A stretch of DNA of 14,560 nt from an uncultured Acidimicrobiales bacterium (GCA_937942965.1 CALDGN010000184.1:1-14560), one strand, 5' to 3'; shown: positions 1 to 8,313, counted from the first letter of the stretch. Translations and numbers: made by a program. Notes: generated by a model not told the origin, from the sequence alone.

Positions 1-1219
1 GGTACAAGCCGCGGTAGTCGCCCGAGCCGACCGTCGCTGTCACATTGTCCTCGATGAAGAGTTCAACGAACTGGTACTCGGGAGCGGCGACGCCGATTCG
101 ATGACCGAGTTCGTACATGAACGCGTTGTTGATCATGGCTCGGTCGTAACGGCCCGGCGCGTAGAGCACCCAGTCGCTATCGGATCCCATTCCGAAGAGG
201 TCGACATCGACTTCGTTACCGAGCTGGTCGCCCCAGGTTTCGAACTTGTACTGCTTCTTGTCGAAGCCCGACGACGAGGCACCCCGAATCCGAAGCCCAG
301 CAAAGCCGTCATAGCTCGCCGGGTCGAAGACGCCGCTGCGCCCGTCTTCGTCGGGTTCGATGATCGTGACGATGGCGTCCTGGGTGTCTTCACCGACAAC
401 ACCAGTCGAATGCACCAGCACGATCGGCAGATCCGATGAGAAATCGGCGATCGAGCTCGATACTGCCGTGTAGCCCTCGCTGACTTCGGCACCGACCAGG
501 CCATTGCCCGTCACCGCAGCACGAACAACCGAAGAGCGTTCGATGGTGAAGGGAACGCTGTACTCATCGCTGTCGATCGCGACATCGCTTCCGTCGACGG
601 TGTAGCGAATCGTCTCGCCCTGAGCCAGCACGGCAGACAGTTCGATCGTGATCTCATCCACGAACGTCTGCCCGGGCGTCTCGATCGTGACCATCGACGG
701 CAAGAGCGCGCTGTTGGGATCACCTGGCGTTGGCGTCACAAGGAAGCCGAGCGTGCCGTCGGGACCGCGGCCCCATGCCTGATCATCACCGAGCGCGGGG
801 AACGTCATCGTGTCGACCAGCTGGCCTGCGGTGTTCGCCAGCCGGAGTTCTTCGCCCGAGCTTTTGAATGAGAAATTTGCGTGGAGCTCTGGCGTGCCGA
901 GATCTCGACCCGACGCCCACACGAGCAGCCGCTCGTTCGCGTCCAACGTCGTCGTCGGGAGCGTCCAGACGTTGCCGTCACCATCAGAGATCGACCACCC
1001 GGCGAGGTCGACCGCGCCGCCGAGATTCTCGAGCTCGAACCAGTCCGAGGTTTCCGAGAAGCTGTCCACACTCGTGGTGTTCGCAGCAACGACCTCGCTG
1101 ATGACGACCTGGCTGGATTGCGCACTCGCGATGCGCGGCACGGCCAGCGCCGCAGTGGCGATAATCGCCATCGTCAGCACCATCGCCAAGAGACGGTTCA
1201 GTTGTGGCGCGCGATGCAA
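1..1219 (-). CDS. Secreted lamin-tail-domain / CotH-kinase-family protein (partial, C-terminus outside window)
   Basis: The reading frame is open from about 1219 down to the left edge, so only the N-terminal ~406 residues are present. The TTG at 1219 is preferred: it has GGAAG seven bases upstream and gives a signal peptide with a basic n-region (HRAPQLNR), a hydrophobic core and an ASA-Q cleavage site. An ATG at 1183 would lack the positive charges. After the signal, a lamin-tail domain spans roughly residues 35-165 (VVISEVVAANT, DWFELENLGG, LAGWSISDGDG, ending TPTPGDPN). A beta-rich segment with RYTVDGSD resembles chitobiase/FN3-like modules. From about residue 290 it matches CotH: LRIRGASSSGFDKKQYKFE, then SDWVLYAPGRYDRAMINNAFMYELGHRIG and YQFVELFI. 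CotH proteins are atypical secreted or surface kinases; many bacterial LTD-CotH proteins are uncharacterised exoproteins. The kinase active-site region lies outside the window, so activity cannot be judged. A TACCTT hexamer at 1247-1252 could be its -10. Confidence 0.82.
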   Translation of the reverse strand, partial: MHRAPQLNRLLAMVLTMAIIATAALAVPRIASAQSSQVVISEVVAANTTSVDSFSETSDWFELENLGGAVDLAGWSISDGDGNVWTLPTTTLDANERLLVWASGRDLGTPELHANFSFKSSGEELRLANTAGQLVDTMTFPALGDDQAWGRGPDGTLGFLVTPTPGDPNSALLPSMVTIETPGQTFVDEITIELSAVLAQGETIRYTVDGSDVAIDSDEYSVPFTIERSSVVRAAVTGNGLVGAEVSEGYTAVSSSIADFSSDLPIVLVHSTGVVGEDTQDAIVTIIEPDEDGRSGVFDPASYDGFAGLRIRGASSSGFDKKQYKFETWGDQLGNEVDVDLFGMGSDSDWVLYAPGRYDRAMINNAFMYELGHRIGVAAPEYQFVELFIEDNVTATVGSGDYRGLY

Positions 1220-1347
1220 CCTGGTGCTTCCGATCAAGATGGTCTCAAGGTAAGGAAACGGCCCGGAATCGGAAATGTGAAGAAGTACCCACCGGTCTCG
1301 AGCTGGGGTTCGGCCAATCCGGGTCGTACGGCCTATCGTCCGATGCC

Positions 1348-2190
1348 GTGAGCGACCCTGCACATCCGATCGAATGGCTTACTTCCGCGGACGGTACGCC
1401 GATCGCCTTGCACGACTTCGGAGGCGATGGACCACCGCTGATGGTCACCCACGCCACCGGATTTCACGCCTGCACCTATCTGCCGCTGATTCAAGAATGG
1501 GCCAAACGGTTCCGGGTCTGGGCCGTCGACCTTCGAGGGCACGGCGCATCCCAGATCGACCCCGAGGCGACCTTTGTGTGGGACGACTTCGCCAACGACC
1601 TGCTGGCCGCCATCGATCACATCGGCGAACCCGTCTACGCGTTTGCGCACTCGATGGGTGGGGCCACCACGCTTATGGCCGAAGCAGCCCGTCCGGGCGT
1701 CATCCGCAAAGCCTGGGTCTACGAGCCAATCATCTTCCCGGCCGAGATCGGGCCACGGAACAGCTTCATGGCCGAGAACGCAGCGCGCCGCCGACCGAAC
1801 TTCCCGACACGCGCCGACGCGCTCGAGCGCTATGCGAGCCGGCCTCCGTTGAACTTGCTGCGAGCCGACGCGCTCGCTGCATACGTGCGCTGGGGCTTCG
1901 TCGACGATGACGATGGCACCGTGCGGCTCGCCTGTCGGCCCGTACACGAGGCCTTGACGTTCACCGGCGCCACGATCCCGGCCAGCCGCATTGCTTCGGT
2001 CGACGTGCCCGTCATCGTTGCCAAGGGATTCACGCCGGGTGATCAGCCCTCTGCCGCCGACTTCGCGACAGGAGCTGCCGCAGCTCTTTCGAACGGCACC
2101 CTCGTCGAGTACGCAGACCTCGGCCACTTCGGGCCACTCGAGGCGCCCAGCCGCATCGCCGCCGACGTCACCGCCTGGATGATGGACTAG
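1348..2190 (+). CDS. Alpha/beta-hydrolase fold protein
   Basis: A 280-residue single-domain alpha/beta hydrolase. The GTG at 1348 is chosen because homology-like sequence (IEWLTSADGTPIALHDFGG) begins just after it. The frame stays open upstream to 1204, but those residues look non-coding. Visible motifs are an HATGFHA oxyanion-type loop at about 36-41, VWAVDLRGHGAS at 58-68, the nucleophile elbow AHSMGG with Ser102, and a C-terminal GHFGPLE with the likely catalytic His260. Asp232 (GFTPGD) is the likely acid. The substrate cannot be read from sequence; relatives include esterases, haloperoxidase-like enzymes and ring-cleavage product hydrolases. There is no clear Shine-Dalgarno, but TATCGT lies at 1334-1339, eight bases before the GTG, so the transcript may be leaderless. 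It is divergent from the CotH-type gene and convergent with modC, whose stop overlaps its end by 4 bases. Confidence 0.88.
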   Translation: MSDPAHPIEWLTSADGTPIALHDFGGDGPPLMVTHATGFHACTYLPLIQEWAKRFRVWAVDLRGHGASQIDPEATFVWDDFANDLLAAIDHIGEPVYAFAHSMGGATTLMAEAARPGVIRKAWVYEPIIFPAEIGPRNSFMAENAARRRPNFPTRADALERYASRPPLNLLRADALAAYVRWGFVDDDDGTVRLACRPVHEALTFTGATIPASRIASVDVPVIVAKGFTPGDQPSAADFATGAAAALSNGTLVEYADLGHFGPLEAPSRIAADVTAWMMD

Positions 2191-3242
2191 AAGACGTCGA
2201 AGCTGGTCGCCTTGATGGCGACCCACACCGCTTTGCCGGGAGCGATGTCGAGTTCGGTGACCGCACCCGGCGTGACGTCTGCGACGAGCGGCAGCGGCGA
2301 GTCGACATGCACCCGAACCAGATCGCCGAGCCGATGGACTGCAGCGACCCGGGCTTCCCAGGCGTTGCGCGGGCTACCGCCAGGCTGACCTGCGTGCAGT
2401 GCGACCGATTCGGGCCGGGCCGTCAGCCGAACCTCGCCTGTGAGTGCACGGTCAACGATCGTCAGCTCGACGCCGGTCGATCCGACGGTGACTCGTCCGC
2501 CCTGCGCGACTCCCTCGAACAGGTTGACGCCGACCAGGTCGGCGACGTAGCGCGATTCGGGCTGGGCTTGAACCTCAGATGGCGTGCCGACCTGGGTGAC
2601 CTGACCTGCCTCGAGCACCACGACTCGATCAGCCAGAATCCGAGCCTCGGTCGGATCGTGGGTGATCAAGAGCCACGGCGCATCGCTGTCGGCTCGGCGT
2701 TCAAGAATCAGCTTCCGCAAACCGGCTCGAGCGCCGACGTCAAGTCCGGCGAACGGCTCGTCGAGAATCACGAGGTCGGGGTCGCCAGCAAGCGCTCGAG
2801 CGATCGCAACCCGACGGGCTTCGCCACCCGAGAGCCCATCGACCGAGCGAGAGCCAAAGCCACCAAGGCCGACGCGCTCCAACAGTGCATCGACGGCCGA
2901 ACCGCGCTGCGACCGCTCCAAGGCGAACCCGACGTTGTCCCGGACATCGAGATGCGGAAACAGCAGCGCGTCTTGAAACGCGGTGCCGATCGAGCGTTCG
3001 TGGGGAAGGACAAAGGTCTTCGCAGCCGGGTCGTCCAGCACGCGCCCGCCGAGCTCGATGCGACCTGCGGTGAGCGGGTCGAGTCCGGTCAGTGAACGGA
3101 CGGTCGTCGACTTGCCAGCGCCGTTTGGACCCAGCACCGCAACGGTCTCGCCCGGCTCGGCAGCGAACGCAGCTTGGAGTCGAAACTGCTCAACGGTGAC
3201 GTCGAGGTCGGCGCGCAGGCCCTCGTTCGGGTGTGCGCTCAT
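2187..3242 (-). CDS. modC: Molybdate ABC transporter ATP-binding protein
   Basis: The nucleotide-binding subunit (351 residues) that powers oxyanion import through the ModB pore. All ABC motifs are intact: Walker A GPNGAGKST, Q-loop FQDALLF, signature LSGGEARRVAIARAL, Walker B DLVILDEPFAGLD, and switch His in LLITHD. The C-terminal ~110 residues form a TOBE/Mop-type regulatory domain (RLTARPESVALH, WEARVAAVHRLGDLVRVHV), typical of ModC and of sulfate/maltose-type ATPases. The ATG at 3242 is chosen because it overlaps the modB stop as ATGA and has GGTGGTGG just upstream; in-frame GTG codons at 3254 and 3257 are possible but less likely. It is the last gene of modABC. Neighbouring ModA and ModB support molybdate (or tungstate) over sulfate. 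Its 3' end overlaps the convergent hydrolase gene by four bases, leaving no room for an ordinary terminator. Confidence 0.93.
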   Translation of the reverse strand: MSAHPNEGLRADLDVTVEQFRLQAAFAAEPGETVAVLGPNGAGKSTTVRSLTGLDPLTAGRIELGGRVLDDPAAKTFVLPHERSIGTAFQDALLFPHLDVRDNVGFALERSQRGSAVDALLERVGLGGFGSRSVDGLSGGEARRVAIARALAGDPDLVILDEPFAGLDVGARAGLRKLILERRADSDAPWLLITHDPTEARILADRVVVLEAGQVTQVGTPSEVQAQPESRYVADLVGVNLFEGVAQGGRVTVGSTGVELTIVDRALTGEVRLTARPESVALHAGQPGGSPRNAWEARVAAVHRLGDLVRVHVDSPLPLVADVTPGAVTELDIAPGKAVWVAIKATSFDVF

Positions 3243-4048
3243 CGCTGCCACCACCGATCTCGCAGCGCCACGAGGACAACGAGCGACACGACCACCAGGA
3301 TCAAGCTGATGGCCACGGCGCTATCGCGATCGCGCTGCAGCTCGACGAACACCGCGAGCGGCAGCGTCTGCGTTCGTTCGGGCAGGTTGCCCGCAAAGGT
3401 AATCGTCGCGCCGAACTCGCCGAGGGCTCGGGCCCACGCGAGCACGATGCCAGCCAGCAAGGACGGGCGGATCATCGGCAACGTCACCCGACGAAACACG
3501 TCGAGGGGACGGGCGCCATAGGTCGACGCCGCTTCCTCGAACCGAGGGTCCAGGTTCCGGAACGCTCCCTCGACGGTCACGATCAGGAACGGCATTGCGA
3601 CGAACACGTTCGCCAAGATCACACCCCAGATCGAGAACGGAAGCACGAACGACGTCGCATCGGCCAACGGCCCACCGAACGTGCCATTGCGACCGAACGC
3701 GAACAGCAGCGCAGCGCCGCCGACGACAGGAGGCAGCACCATCGGCAGCGTCACGATCGCCCGCACGAAGCTGCGCCCCGGGAAATCAGTGCGAGCCAGG
3801 ATCCATGCAAGCGGCACGCCGAGCAGCGCCGAGATCACTGCCGCAGCTACCGACGACAGCAGCGACAACCAGAGTGCGTCAACGACGACGGCGGAGGTTG
3901 CGATCGAACCAAGCCGCGACCACGGCACACGAAACAGCAGGCCCAGGAAGGGCAGGGCAAAGACGAGCACGCCGACGACACCGAGGGCAAGGAGTGGCCC
4001 TGGGACTCGTGTTGGGCGTCGTGGCTTCACGGAGCGACGAATCCCCAT
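3239..4048 (-). CDS. modB: Molybdate ABC transporter permease
   Basis: An integral membrane subunit of 269 residues, the usual ModB length. It has a basic N-terminus (RRSVKPRRPTR) followed by a first helix (PLLALGVVGVLVFALPFLGLLF) and about five to six hydrophobic segments. The ABC-permease EAA loop is clear: EEAASTYGARPLDVFRRVTLP, the contact point for the ATPase. The following ALGEFGATITFAGN is characteristic of the ModB/CysT group. The ATG at 4048 overlaps modA by 22 bases. A GTG at 4030 is an alternative that would overlap the modA stop as GTGA, mirroring the ATGA junction with modC, with GGGGA about 11 bases upstream. It is translated with modA and modC as one operon. Confidence 0.93.
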   Translation of the reverse strand: MGIRRSVKPRRPTRVPGPLLALGVVGVLVFALPFLGLLFRVPWSRLGSIATSAVVVDALWLSLLSSVAAAVISALLGVPLAWILARTDFPGRSFVRAIVTLPMVLPPVVGGAALLFAFGRNGTFGGPLADATSFVLPFSIWGVILANVFVAMPFLIVTVEGAFRNLDPRFEEAASTYGARPLDVFRRVTLPMIRPSLLAGIVLAWARALGEFGATITFAGNLPERTQTLPLAVFVELQRDRDSAVAISLILVVVSLVVLVALRDRWWQR

Positions 4049-4815
4049 CGCTCAAGAATCGCTTGTCCCGCGTCTCCAAGGACGAAATCGACGAAGGCTT
4101 GGGCATCGTCGTCTGCTGGCTCGACGACGGCGATTGGATACGACGTCACGATCGGCGGCTCGGCCCGCTCGACAATCGTCAGCGCGCCGTTCGTGGCCAC
4201 AACATCGCTGCGATAGACCATGCCGGCATCGAGCTCTTCGTCGAGCAGACGCGAGACAACGAACCGAACGTCGGGGTCGAACGTGTCGACCGATGCCGTC
4301 ACGCCCGCTTGTGCGAAGTAGTCCTGGGCAAGATCACCGCAGGGCACCGATGCGGCGCAGACACCAACAAACAGACCGGGGTCGGCCAGGTCCTGGATCG
4401 AGTTCACGTTGCGTGCGTTGCCCGCAGGCACGGCCAGGACCAGTTCATTCACCGCCATGGTTGCACGCGGGCCGAATCCGGCCCGTCCTGCGGCGGCGGC
4501 TTCCATCACCACCGAGTTCGCCGACGCAAACACATCGACCGAAGCGCCATCAAGGATCTGTTCCCGCAGGATCGACGAGCCGGCGAAGTTGAGCCGGACC
4601 TCGACGCCTGATTCCTCAGTGAAGGCCGTTGCGACCTCGCCAAATGCGTCGACGAGCGACGCAGCCGCGAACACATCAACCGGCTCATCCGACGAGCCGC
4701 ACGACGACGCGACCCAGACGGCACCGAGCAGTGCCAACGCAGCGACAACTCGATGCAGTTTCCCTGCGATGGCCCCTCCCACGCCGTCAGCGTGGCGCGA
4801 GCCGGATTCGATCAC
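4027..4815 (-). CDS. modA: Molybdate ABC transporter substrate-binding lipoprotein
   Basis: The periplasmic-type solute-binding protein that captures the oxyanion and delivers it to ModB. The N-terminus has basic residues (GKLHR), a hydrophobic stretch and a lipobox-like VASSC with Cys39 as lipid anchor, as expected in a monoderm. The mature part opens with VDVFAAASLVDAF, the ModA hallmark, then LNFAGSSILREQILDGASVDVFASAN, which contains ligand-binding Ser residues of the ModA fold, and later DAGMVYRSD. The GTG at 4815 is the longest plausible start; a second GTG at 4782 also leaves a complete signal peptide (MGGAIAGKLHRVVAAL). Which is used changes the divergent intergenic gap to the dioxygenase from 23 to 56 bases. 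It is the first gene of modABC. Tungstate as substrate cannot be excluded. Confidence 0.92.
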   Translation of the reverse strand: MIESGSRHADGVGGAIAGKLHRVVAALALLGAVWVASSCGSSDEPVDVFAAASLVDAFGEVATAFTEESGVEVRLNFAGSSILREQILDGASVDVFASANSVVMEAAAAGRAGFGPRATMAVNELVLAVPAGNARNVNSIQDLADPGLFVGVCAASVPCGDLAQDYFAQAGVTASVDTFDPDVRFVVSRLLDEELDAGMVYRSDVVATNGALTIVERAEPPIVTSYPIAVVEPADDDAQAFVDFVLGDAGQAILERWGFVAP

Positions 4816-4838
4816 AACCAGGGGGATATCGTGAACAG

Positions 4839-6005
4839 ATGAGCCTGCCTTCTCCCCTCTTCGGTGGACGCCTCTCTGGCGATCTCGACTTCACCGAGTT
4901 CGTGCGCCTCTGTGCCGATCCCGCAGGCGATGTTGAGACGCCACATGCGACCACCACCGCGAGCGGCATACCGGTGTACGACGGCGACACGTTCCGCAAC
5001 GCGACCGACGACGCCTCGGCCGAGGCGCTTCGAGCCGAGCTTGCCAACGTGTTCGGTCACGGCGCTGGTGTCATCGTGATCCGCAACGGCTGGAGCGACC
5101 GTGGCGCGCTCGACGCGATGACCGACGCGCTGCTCGCCGTCATCGAACGCGAGCGGGCTGACGGCGATGGCTTCGACCACTTCGCGAGCTCAGGTGCGAA
5201 CAGTCGCGCCTGGGATGTCCTCGGCAAGGTCGCCAAGCTCGACCCGACTGCGCATGTCAACTACTACGGCAACCGGGTACTCGACCTCGTCTCCGAGGCA
5301 TGGCTCGGACCTTGGTACCAAGTCACGGCGCAGGTCAACATCGTCCACCCGGGCGGAGCAGCCCAGTCACCCCATCGCGACTACCACCTGGGATTCCTCT
5401 CCGACGCTGACGCCGCTCGGTTCCCGGGCCACGTGCACCACCTGTCCCAGGCCCTGACATTGCAAGGAGCGGTGGCGCATTCGCCGATGCCGATCGATGC
5501 CGGCCCGACCATGTTGCTTCCCGGAAGCCAGCGATTCGCCGCCGGCTATCTGGCCTGGCGCGACGACCGGTTCAAGGCGCACTTCGCCGAGCATGCGGTG
5601 CAGGTCGAGCTCGAACCCGGCGACGCTGTGTTCTTCAACCCGGCGCTCCACCACGCTGCGGGCGAGAACCGCACCGACGACCACAATCGCATCGGCAACC
5701 TATTGCAGGTCTCGTCGGCCTTCGGCGTGCCCATGGAAGCAATCGACTGGGACGGCGTCGCATCATCGACCTATCCAGTGTTGCTCGGGTTGGCCGAAGC
5801 TGGCGAACTCCACGAAGCCCACATCGCAACCTGTGCGAGTGGCTATGCGTTTCCAAGCAATCTCGACACCGACGCCTCGGACAGCGGCCTGGCGCCAGCG
5901 AGCATGCAAGACCTGTTGCGCACTGCGCTCAATGAACGCTTGACCGCCGAACGGTTCAACGAGCTCCTGAGCGCAAAACGCTCGGCCCGCCAAGCCTTCA
6001 CCTAA
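4839..6005 (+). CDS. PhyH-like Fe(II)/2-oxoglutarate-dependent dioxygenase
   Basis: A 388-residue protein of the phytanoyl-CoA dioxygenase superfamily, which hydroxylates substrates with Fe(II), O2 and 2-oxoglutarate. The iron-binding HxD is His179-Arg-Asp181 in SPHRDYHLG. The distal His is His271 or His272 in FNPALHHAAGENRT, and Arg284 (DHNRIGN) is placed to bind the 2-oxoglutarate carboxylate. LLPGSQRFAAGY and VELEPGDAVFFN are typical core strands of the double-stranded beta helix. The substrate is unknown. The ATG at 4839 is chosen because the PhyH-like sequence begins there. TATCGT at 4827-4832 lies six bases before the ATG, suggesting a leaderless transcript; GGGGGA at 4821-4826 is rather distant for a ribosome site. 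The gene starts 23 bases from modA on the other strand and ends 14 bases from the convergent histidine kinase. No partner gene for a defined pathway is adjacent. Confidence 0.87.
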   Translation: MSLPSPLFGGRLSGDLDFTEFVRLCADPAGDVETPHATTTASGIPVYDGDTFRNATDDASAEALRAELANVFGHGAGVIVIRNGWSDRGALDAMTDALLAVIERERADGDGFDHFASSGANSRAWDVLGKVAKLDPTAHVNYYGNRVLDLVSEAWLGPWYQVTAQVNIVHPGGAAQSPHRDYHLGFLSDADAARFPGHVHHLSQALTLQGAVAHSPMPIDAGPTMLLPGSQRFAAGYLAWRDDRFKAHFAEHAVQVELEPGDAVFFNPALHHAAGENRTDDHNRIGNLLQVSSAFGVPMEAIDWDGVASSTYPVLLGLAEAGELHEAHIATCASGYAFPSNLDTDASDSGLAPASMQDLLRTALNERLTAERFNELLSAKRSARQAFT

Positions 6006-6019
6006 CCCGCAGCGCTCGG

Positions 6020-7750
6020 CTACGAGCGTGGAACGGTGGCTTCGAGCTTTTCCATGAGCTCGGTGAGCTGAATTGGCTTCGACAAGTAGTCGTCCATGCC
6101 AGCAGCGATACAGAGCTCGCGATCGCCGTCGAGCGCGTTCGCCGTCAACGCAACGATCGTCGGCTGGCGCGCATCGTCGATCGACGAACGAATCGCCCGC
6201 GTCGCTTCGAGGCCATCCATCTCGGGCATCTGCACATCCATCAGCACGAGGTCGTAGTCGACCGTGCCGACCGAGTCGACGGCCAGCCGGCCGTTCTCGA
6301 CCATGTCTGGCTCGTAGCCGAGTCGGTTGAGTAGCGCGAGGGCGACCTTTTGGTTCACCACATTGTCTTCGGCGACAAGAATCCGGAGCGGATGGCGGGC
6401 GCCAAGCGTTGCGTCGATTGACTCGACCGTTTCGCGGACAGCGGGCCGTTCGATGTGGCGAAGCACGTCGGCCAAGACTTCGCGGAGCGTGTCTGGATTG
6501 GCCGGTTTCGCGAGCTGCGCAGCGAAGACGTGGTCGGTTCCTTCGCGACGACCGAGCGACGTGAGGAGCACGATCGGGAACCGCGTGTCGGCACGCTCGC
6601 GCACGATGGTGGCGAGTTCGAGTCCGTCCATCTCGGGCATCTGCATGTCGAAGATGCCCAAGTCAAAGGTCTGGTCCGCGGTGAGCTCAAGAGCGTCGGG
6701 GCCTGACGATGCGACTGCGACGTCCATCTCCCACCCGCCGAGCTGGCGTTCGAGAATGCGACGGTTGGTTGCGTTGTCATCGACGATCAGCACGCGGCGA
6801 CCCCGCAAAGTCTCGACGTGCGACGGTGCCGGATCGCTGCTCTCGTCGGTGGCACGGAGTTGAAGGACCGCGGTGAACGTCGATCCAGAGCCGTACTCGG
6901 ACTCGACGTTGATGGTGCCGCCCATGAGCTCGGCGAGTTGGCGGGTGATCGTGAGACCCAAGCCCGTTCCACCAAAGCGACGCGTCGTTGACGTGTCGGC
7001 CTGGGTGAATGACTCGAAGAGGGCTTCGAGTCGGTCGCGTTTGATGCCGATGCCGGTGTCTTGCACGGCGATCGCAACGCGGTAGCGGCCCTCGGCGACG
7101 CGGTCCGAGGTCACCCGCACGACGATCTCGCCCTGTTCGGTGAACTTGGCGGCATTGCTCAACAGATTGTTCAAGATCTGCCGGATCCGGACGACATCGC
7201 CGATCAGCGTCGTCGGTACATCGGCATGCACGTCGTAGGCAAGCTCGATGCCGCGGTTGCCAAGTGCGACCGCAGTGAGCTCGACCGCATCGGCAATCAC
7301 CGAACGGATCTCGAATGGATAGCTCTCGATCTCGAGCTTGCCGGCTTCGATCTTGGAGAAGTCGAGGATGTCGTTGATGACCGCAAGCAGGGTTTCGCTG
7401 CTGGAACGAATCGTGGTCAGGTAATCGCGTTGCTCCGGGTCGAGCCGGGTATCGGCGAGCAAGCTCGACATGCCGATCACGCCGTTCAGCGGCGTGCGAA
7501 GTTCGTGGCTCATGTTGGCCAGGAACTCGGATTTCGCCCGACTGGCATCGAGCGCGTCTTCGGCTTCTCGACGAGCGAGATAGGCGTCGCGCAGCCGGTC
7601 CTCGGTGATCTGTTCAGCCGTGGCACGCGCCGCGCGCTCGCGATGCACCCGCTTCTCGAGCCGAGCAACGCGCTTGAGAAGCTCGTCGACCGACGGCGAG
7701 TCCTCGGGTGTCACGTCACCGTGCCCCGTTGGATTCGTACCGTCGCTCAC
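6020..7750 (-). CDS. Soluble hybrid histidine kinase with two receiver domains, likely H-NOX partner
   Basis: A 576-residue cytosolic hybrid kinase. Order: an acidic tail (1-20), a predicted coiled coil (about 21-72, rich in Arg/Glu/Ala heptads), HisKA with phospho-acceptor His82 (SHELRTPLNGV), HATPase with N-box (NNLLSNAAKF, 194-203), G1 (DTGIGI, 231-236) and G2 (GGTGLGL), then receiver 1 (about 318-432, DD324-325, Asp368, Lys415) and receiver 2 (about 455-572, ED461-462, Asp505, Lys558). Both receivers keep all catalytic residues. There is no transmembrane helix, PAS or GAF domain, so the signal must come from a separate protein. The H-NOX gene ends 14 bases upstream on the same strand, which makes it the natural sensor. 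The GTG start at 7750 has GGTGAT six to seven bases before it. There is no Hpt domain and no DNA-binding or cyclic-di-GMP output in the protein or beside it, so the downstream phosphorelay is unknown. Confidence 0.93.
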   Translation of the reverse strand: MSDGTNPTGHGDVTPEDSPSVDELLKRVARLEKRVHRERAARATAEQITEDRLRDAYLARREAEDALDASRAKSEFLANMSHELRTPLNGVIGMSSLLADTRLDPEQRDYLTTIRSSSETLLAVINDILDFSKIEAGKLEIESYPFEIRSVIADAVELTAVALGNRGIELAYDVHADVPTTLIGDVVRIRQILNNLLSNAAKFTEQGEIVVRVTSDRVAEGRYRVAIAVQDTGIGIKRDRLEALFESFTQADTSTTRRFGGTGLGLTITRQLAELMGGTINVESEYGSGSTFTAVLQLRATDESSDPAPSHVETLRGRRVLIVDDNATNRRILERQLGGWEMDVAVASSGPDALELTADQTFDLGIFDMQMPEMDGLELATIVRERADTRFPIVLLTSLGRREGTDHVFAAQLAKPANPDTLREVLADVLRHIERPAVRETVESIDATLGARHPLRILVAEDNVVNQKVALALLNRLGYEPDMVENGRLAVDSVGTVDYDLVLMDVQMPEMDGLEATRAIRSSIDDARQPTIVALTANALDGDRELCIAAGMDDYLSKPIQLTELMEKLEATVPRS

Positions 7751-7764
7751 GTCATCACCAGAAT

Positions 7765-8313
7765 TCAGGCCGCGTTCGCTGCACCCAGCGAGACGACATC
7801 GATAAAGACTTCGCCGTCAGAGGTGGCCGGGTGGCGCGTGACTTGCAGTTCTTCGCCGAAACGATCGCCGACGCCATAGACCAGGCCCTCGGCCAGCGCA
7901 TCGAGGTTGCGGGGTGAGCGGTAGCCCATGCGGAGACCGCCGCCCGGCAGATCCGAGTAGCTGAACTGAGGAGGTTGTGCGTCTTCGTAGAGCTTCATGA
8001 CCTCGACGTGAATCACGTCGTGAATCATGCCAAGCATTTCGTACGCGCTCGTGCATTCGCCCACGAGGGTCGGCACCCGGTTCGCGAGATGGTTGAGAGC
8101 CTTGCGGCCGACGGCAACCATGACTTCGTCGGCAGTCAGGCCCGTCGCTTTGGTGGCCGCAACCACGATGGCGACGAGATCTGCGTCTTCGTAGGTACCG
8201 ACAGAGCTGTACACACCATCGACGCCCGCGGCGTCGAGTAGGTCGTCCCAAGTGTCCTCGTCAAAGAGCTCGATGACGGCTTCTTGGGTGGCATTGAAGA
8301 TGACGCCCTTCAT
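7765..8313 (-). CDS. H-NOX (heme nitric oxide/oxygen binding) domain protein
   Basis: A stand-alone 182-residue H-NOX domain, the usual bacterial length. It begins MKGVIFN and carries the heme ligand His102 (DVIHVEVMKLY), Pro115 (DAQPPQF) and the propionate-binding Tyr131-x-Ser133-x-Arg135 (YRSPR). All fall at the same residue numbers as in the structurally characterised Thermoanaerobacter (Caldanaerobacter) H-NOX. At position 140, where O2-binding H-NOX proteins have a distal Tyr, there is Leu; position 9 is Thr and 74 is Asn. By established structure-function rules this predicts selective NO binding rather than stable O2 binding. The ATG at 8313 has a strong GGAGGT seven bases upstream. It forms an operon with the hybrid kinase 14 bases downstream, matching known H-NOX/kinase pairs in which NO-bound H-NOX controls kinase activity. 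NO as ligand is inferred, not shown. Confidence 0.93.
   Translation of the reverse strand: MKGVIFNATQEAVIELFDEDTWDDLLDAAGVDGVYSSVGTYEDADLVAIVVAATKATGLTADEVMVAVGRKALNHLANRVPTLVGECTSAYEMLGMIHDVIHVEVMKLYEDAQPPQFSYSDLPGGGLRMGYRSPRNLDALAEGLVYGVGDRFGEELQVTRHPATSDGEVFIDVVSLGAANAA

Noticed and set aside
1333..2226. A 297-codon minus-strand frame opposite the alpha/beta hydrolase
   Set aside because: The plus strand shows the hydrolase fold and catalytic motifs. The antisense frame has no recognisable domain.
3233..4611. Long plus-strand open frames across modA and modB (over 300 codons)
   Set aside because: Their translations are Arg/His-rich with no domain, while the minus strand encodes well-conserved ModA and ModB.
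4780..4794. CACGC-CGTCA-GCGTG inverted repeat near the modA start as a molybdate-responsive operator
   Set aside because: It does not resemble the ModE site and lies within or at the start of modA. A short 5-bp repeat is common by chance at this GC content.
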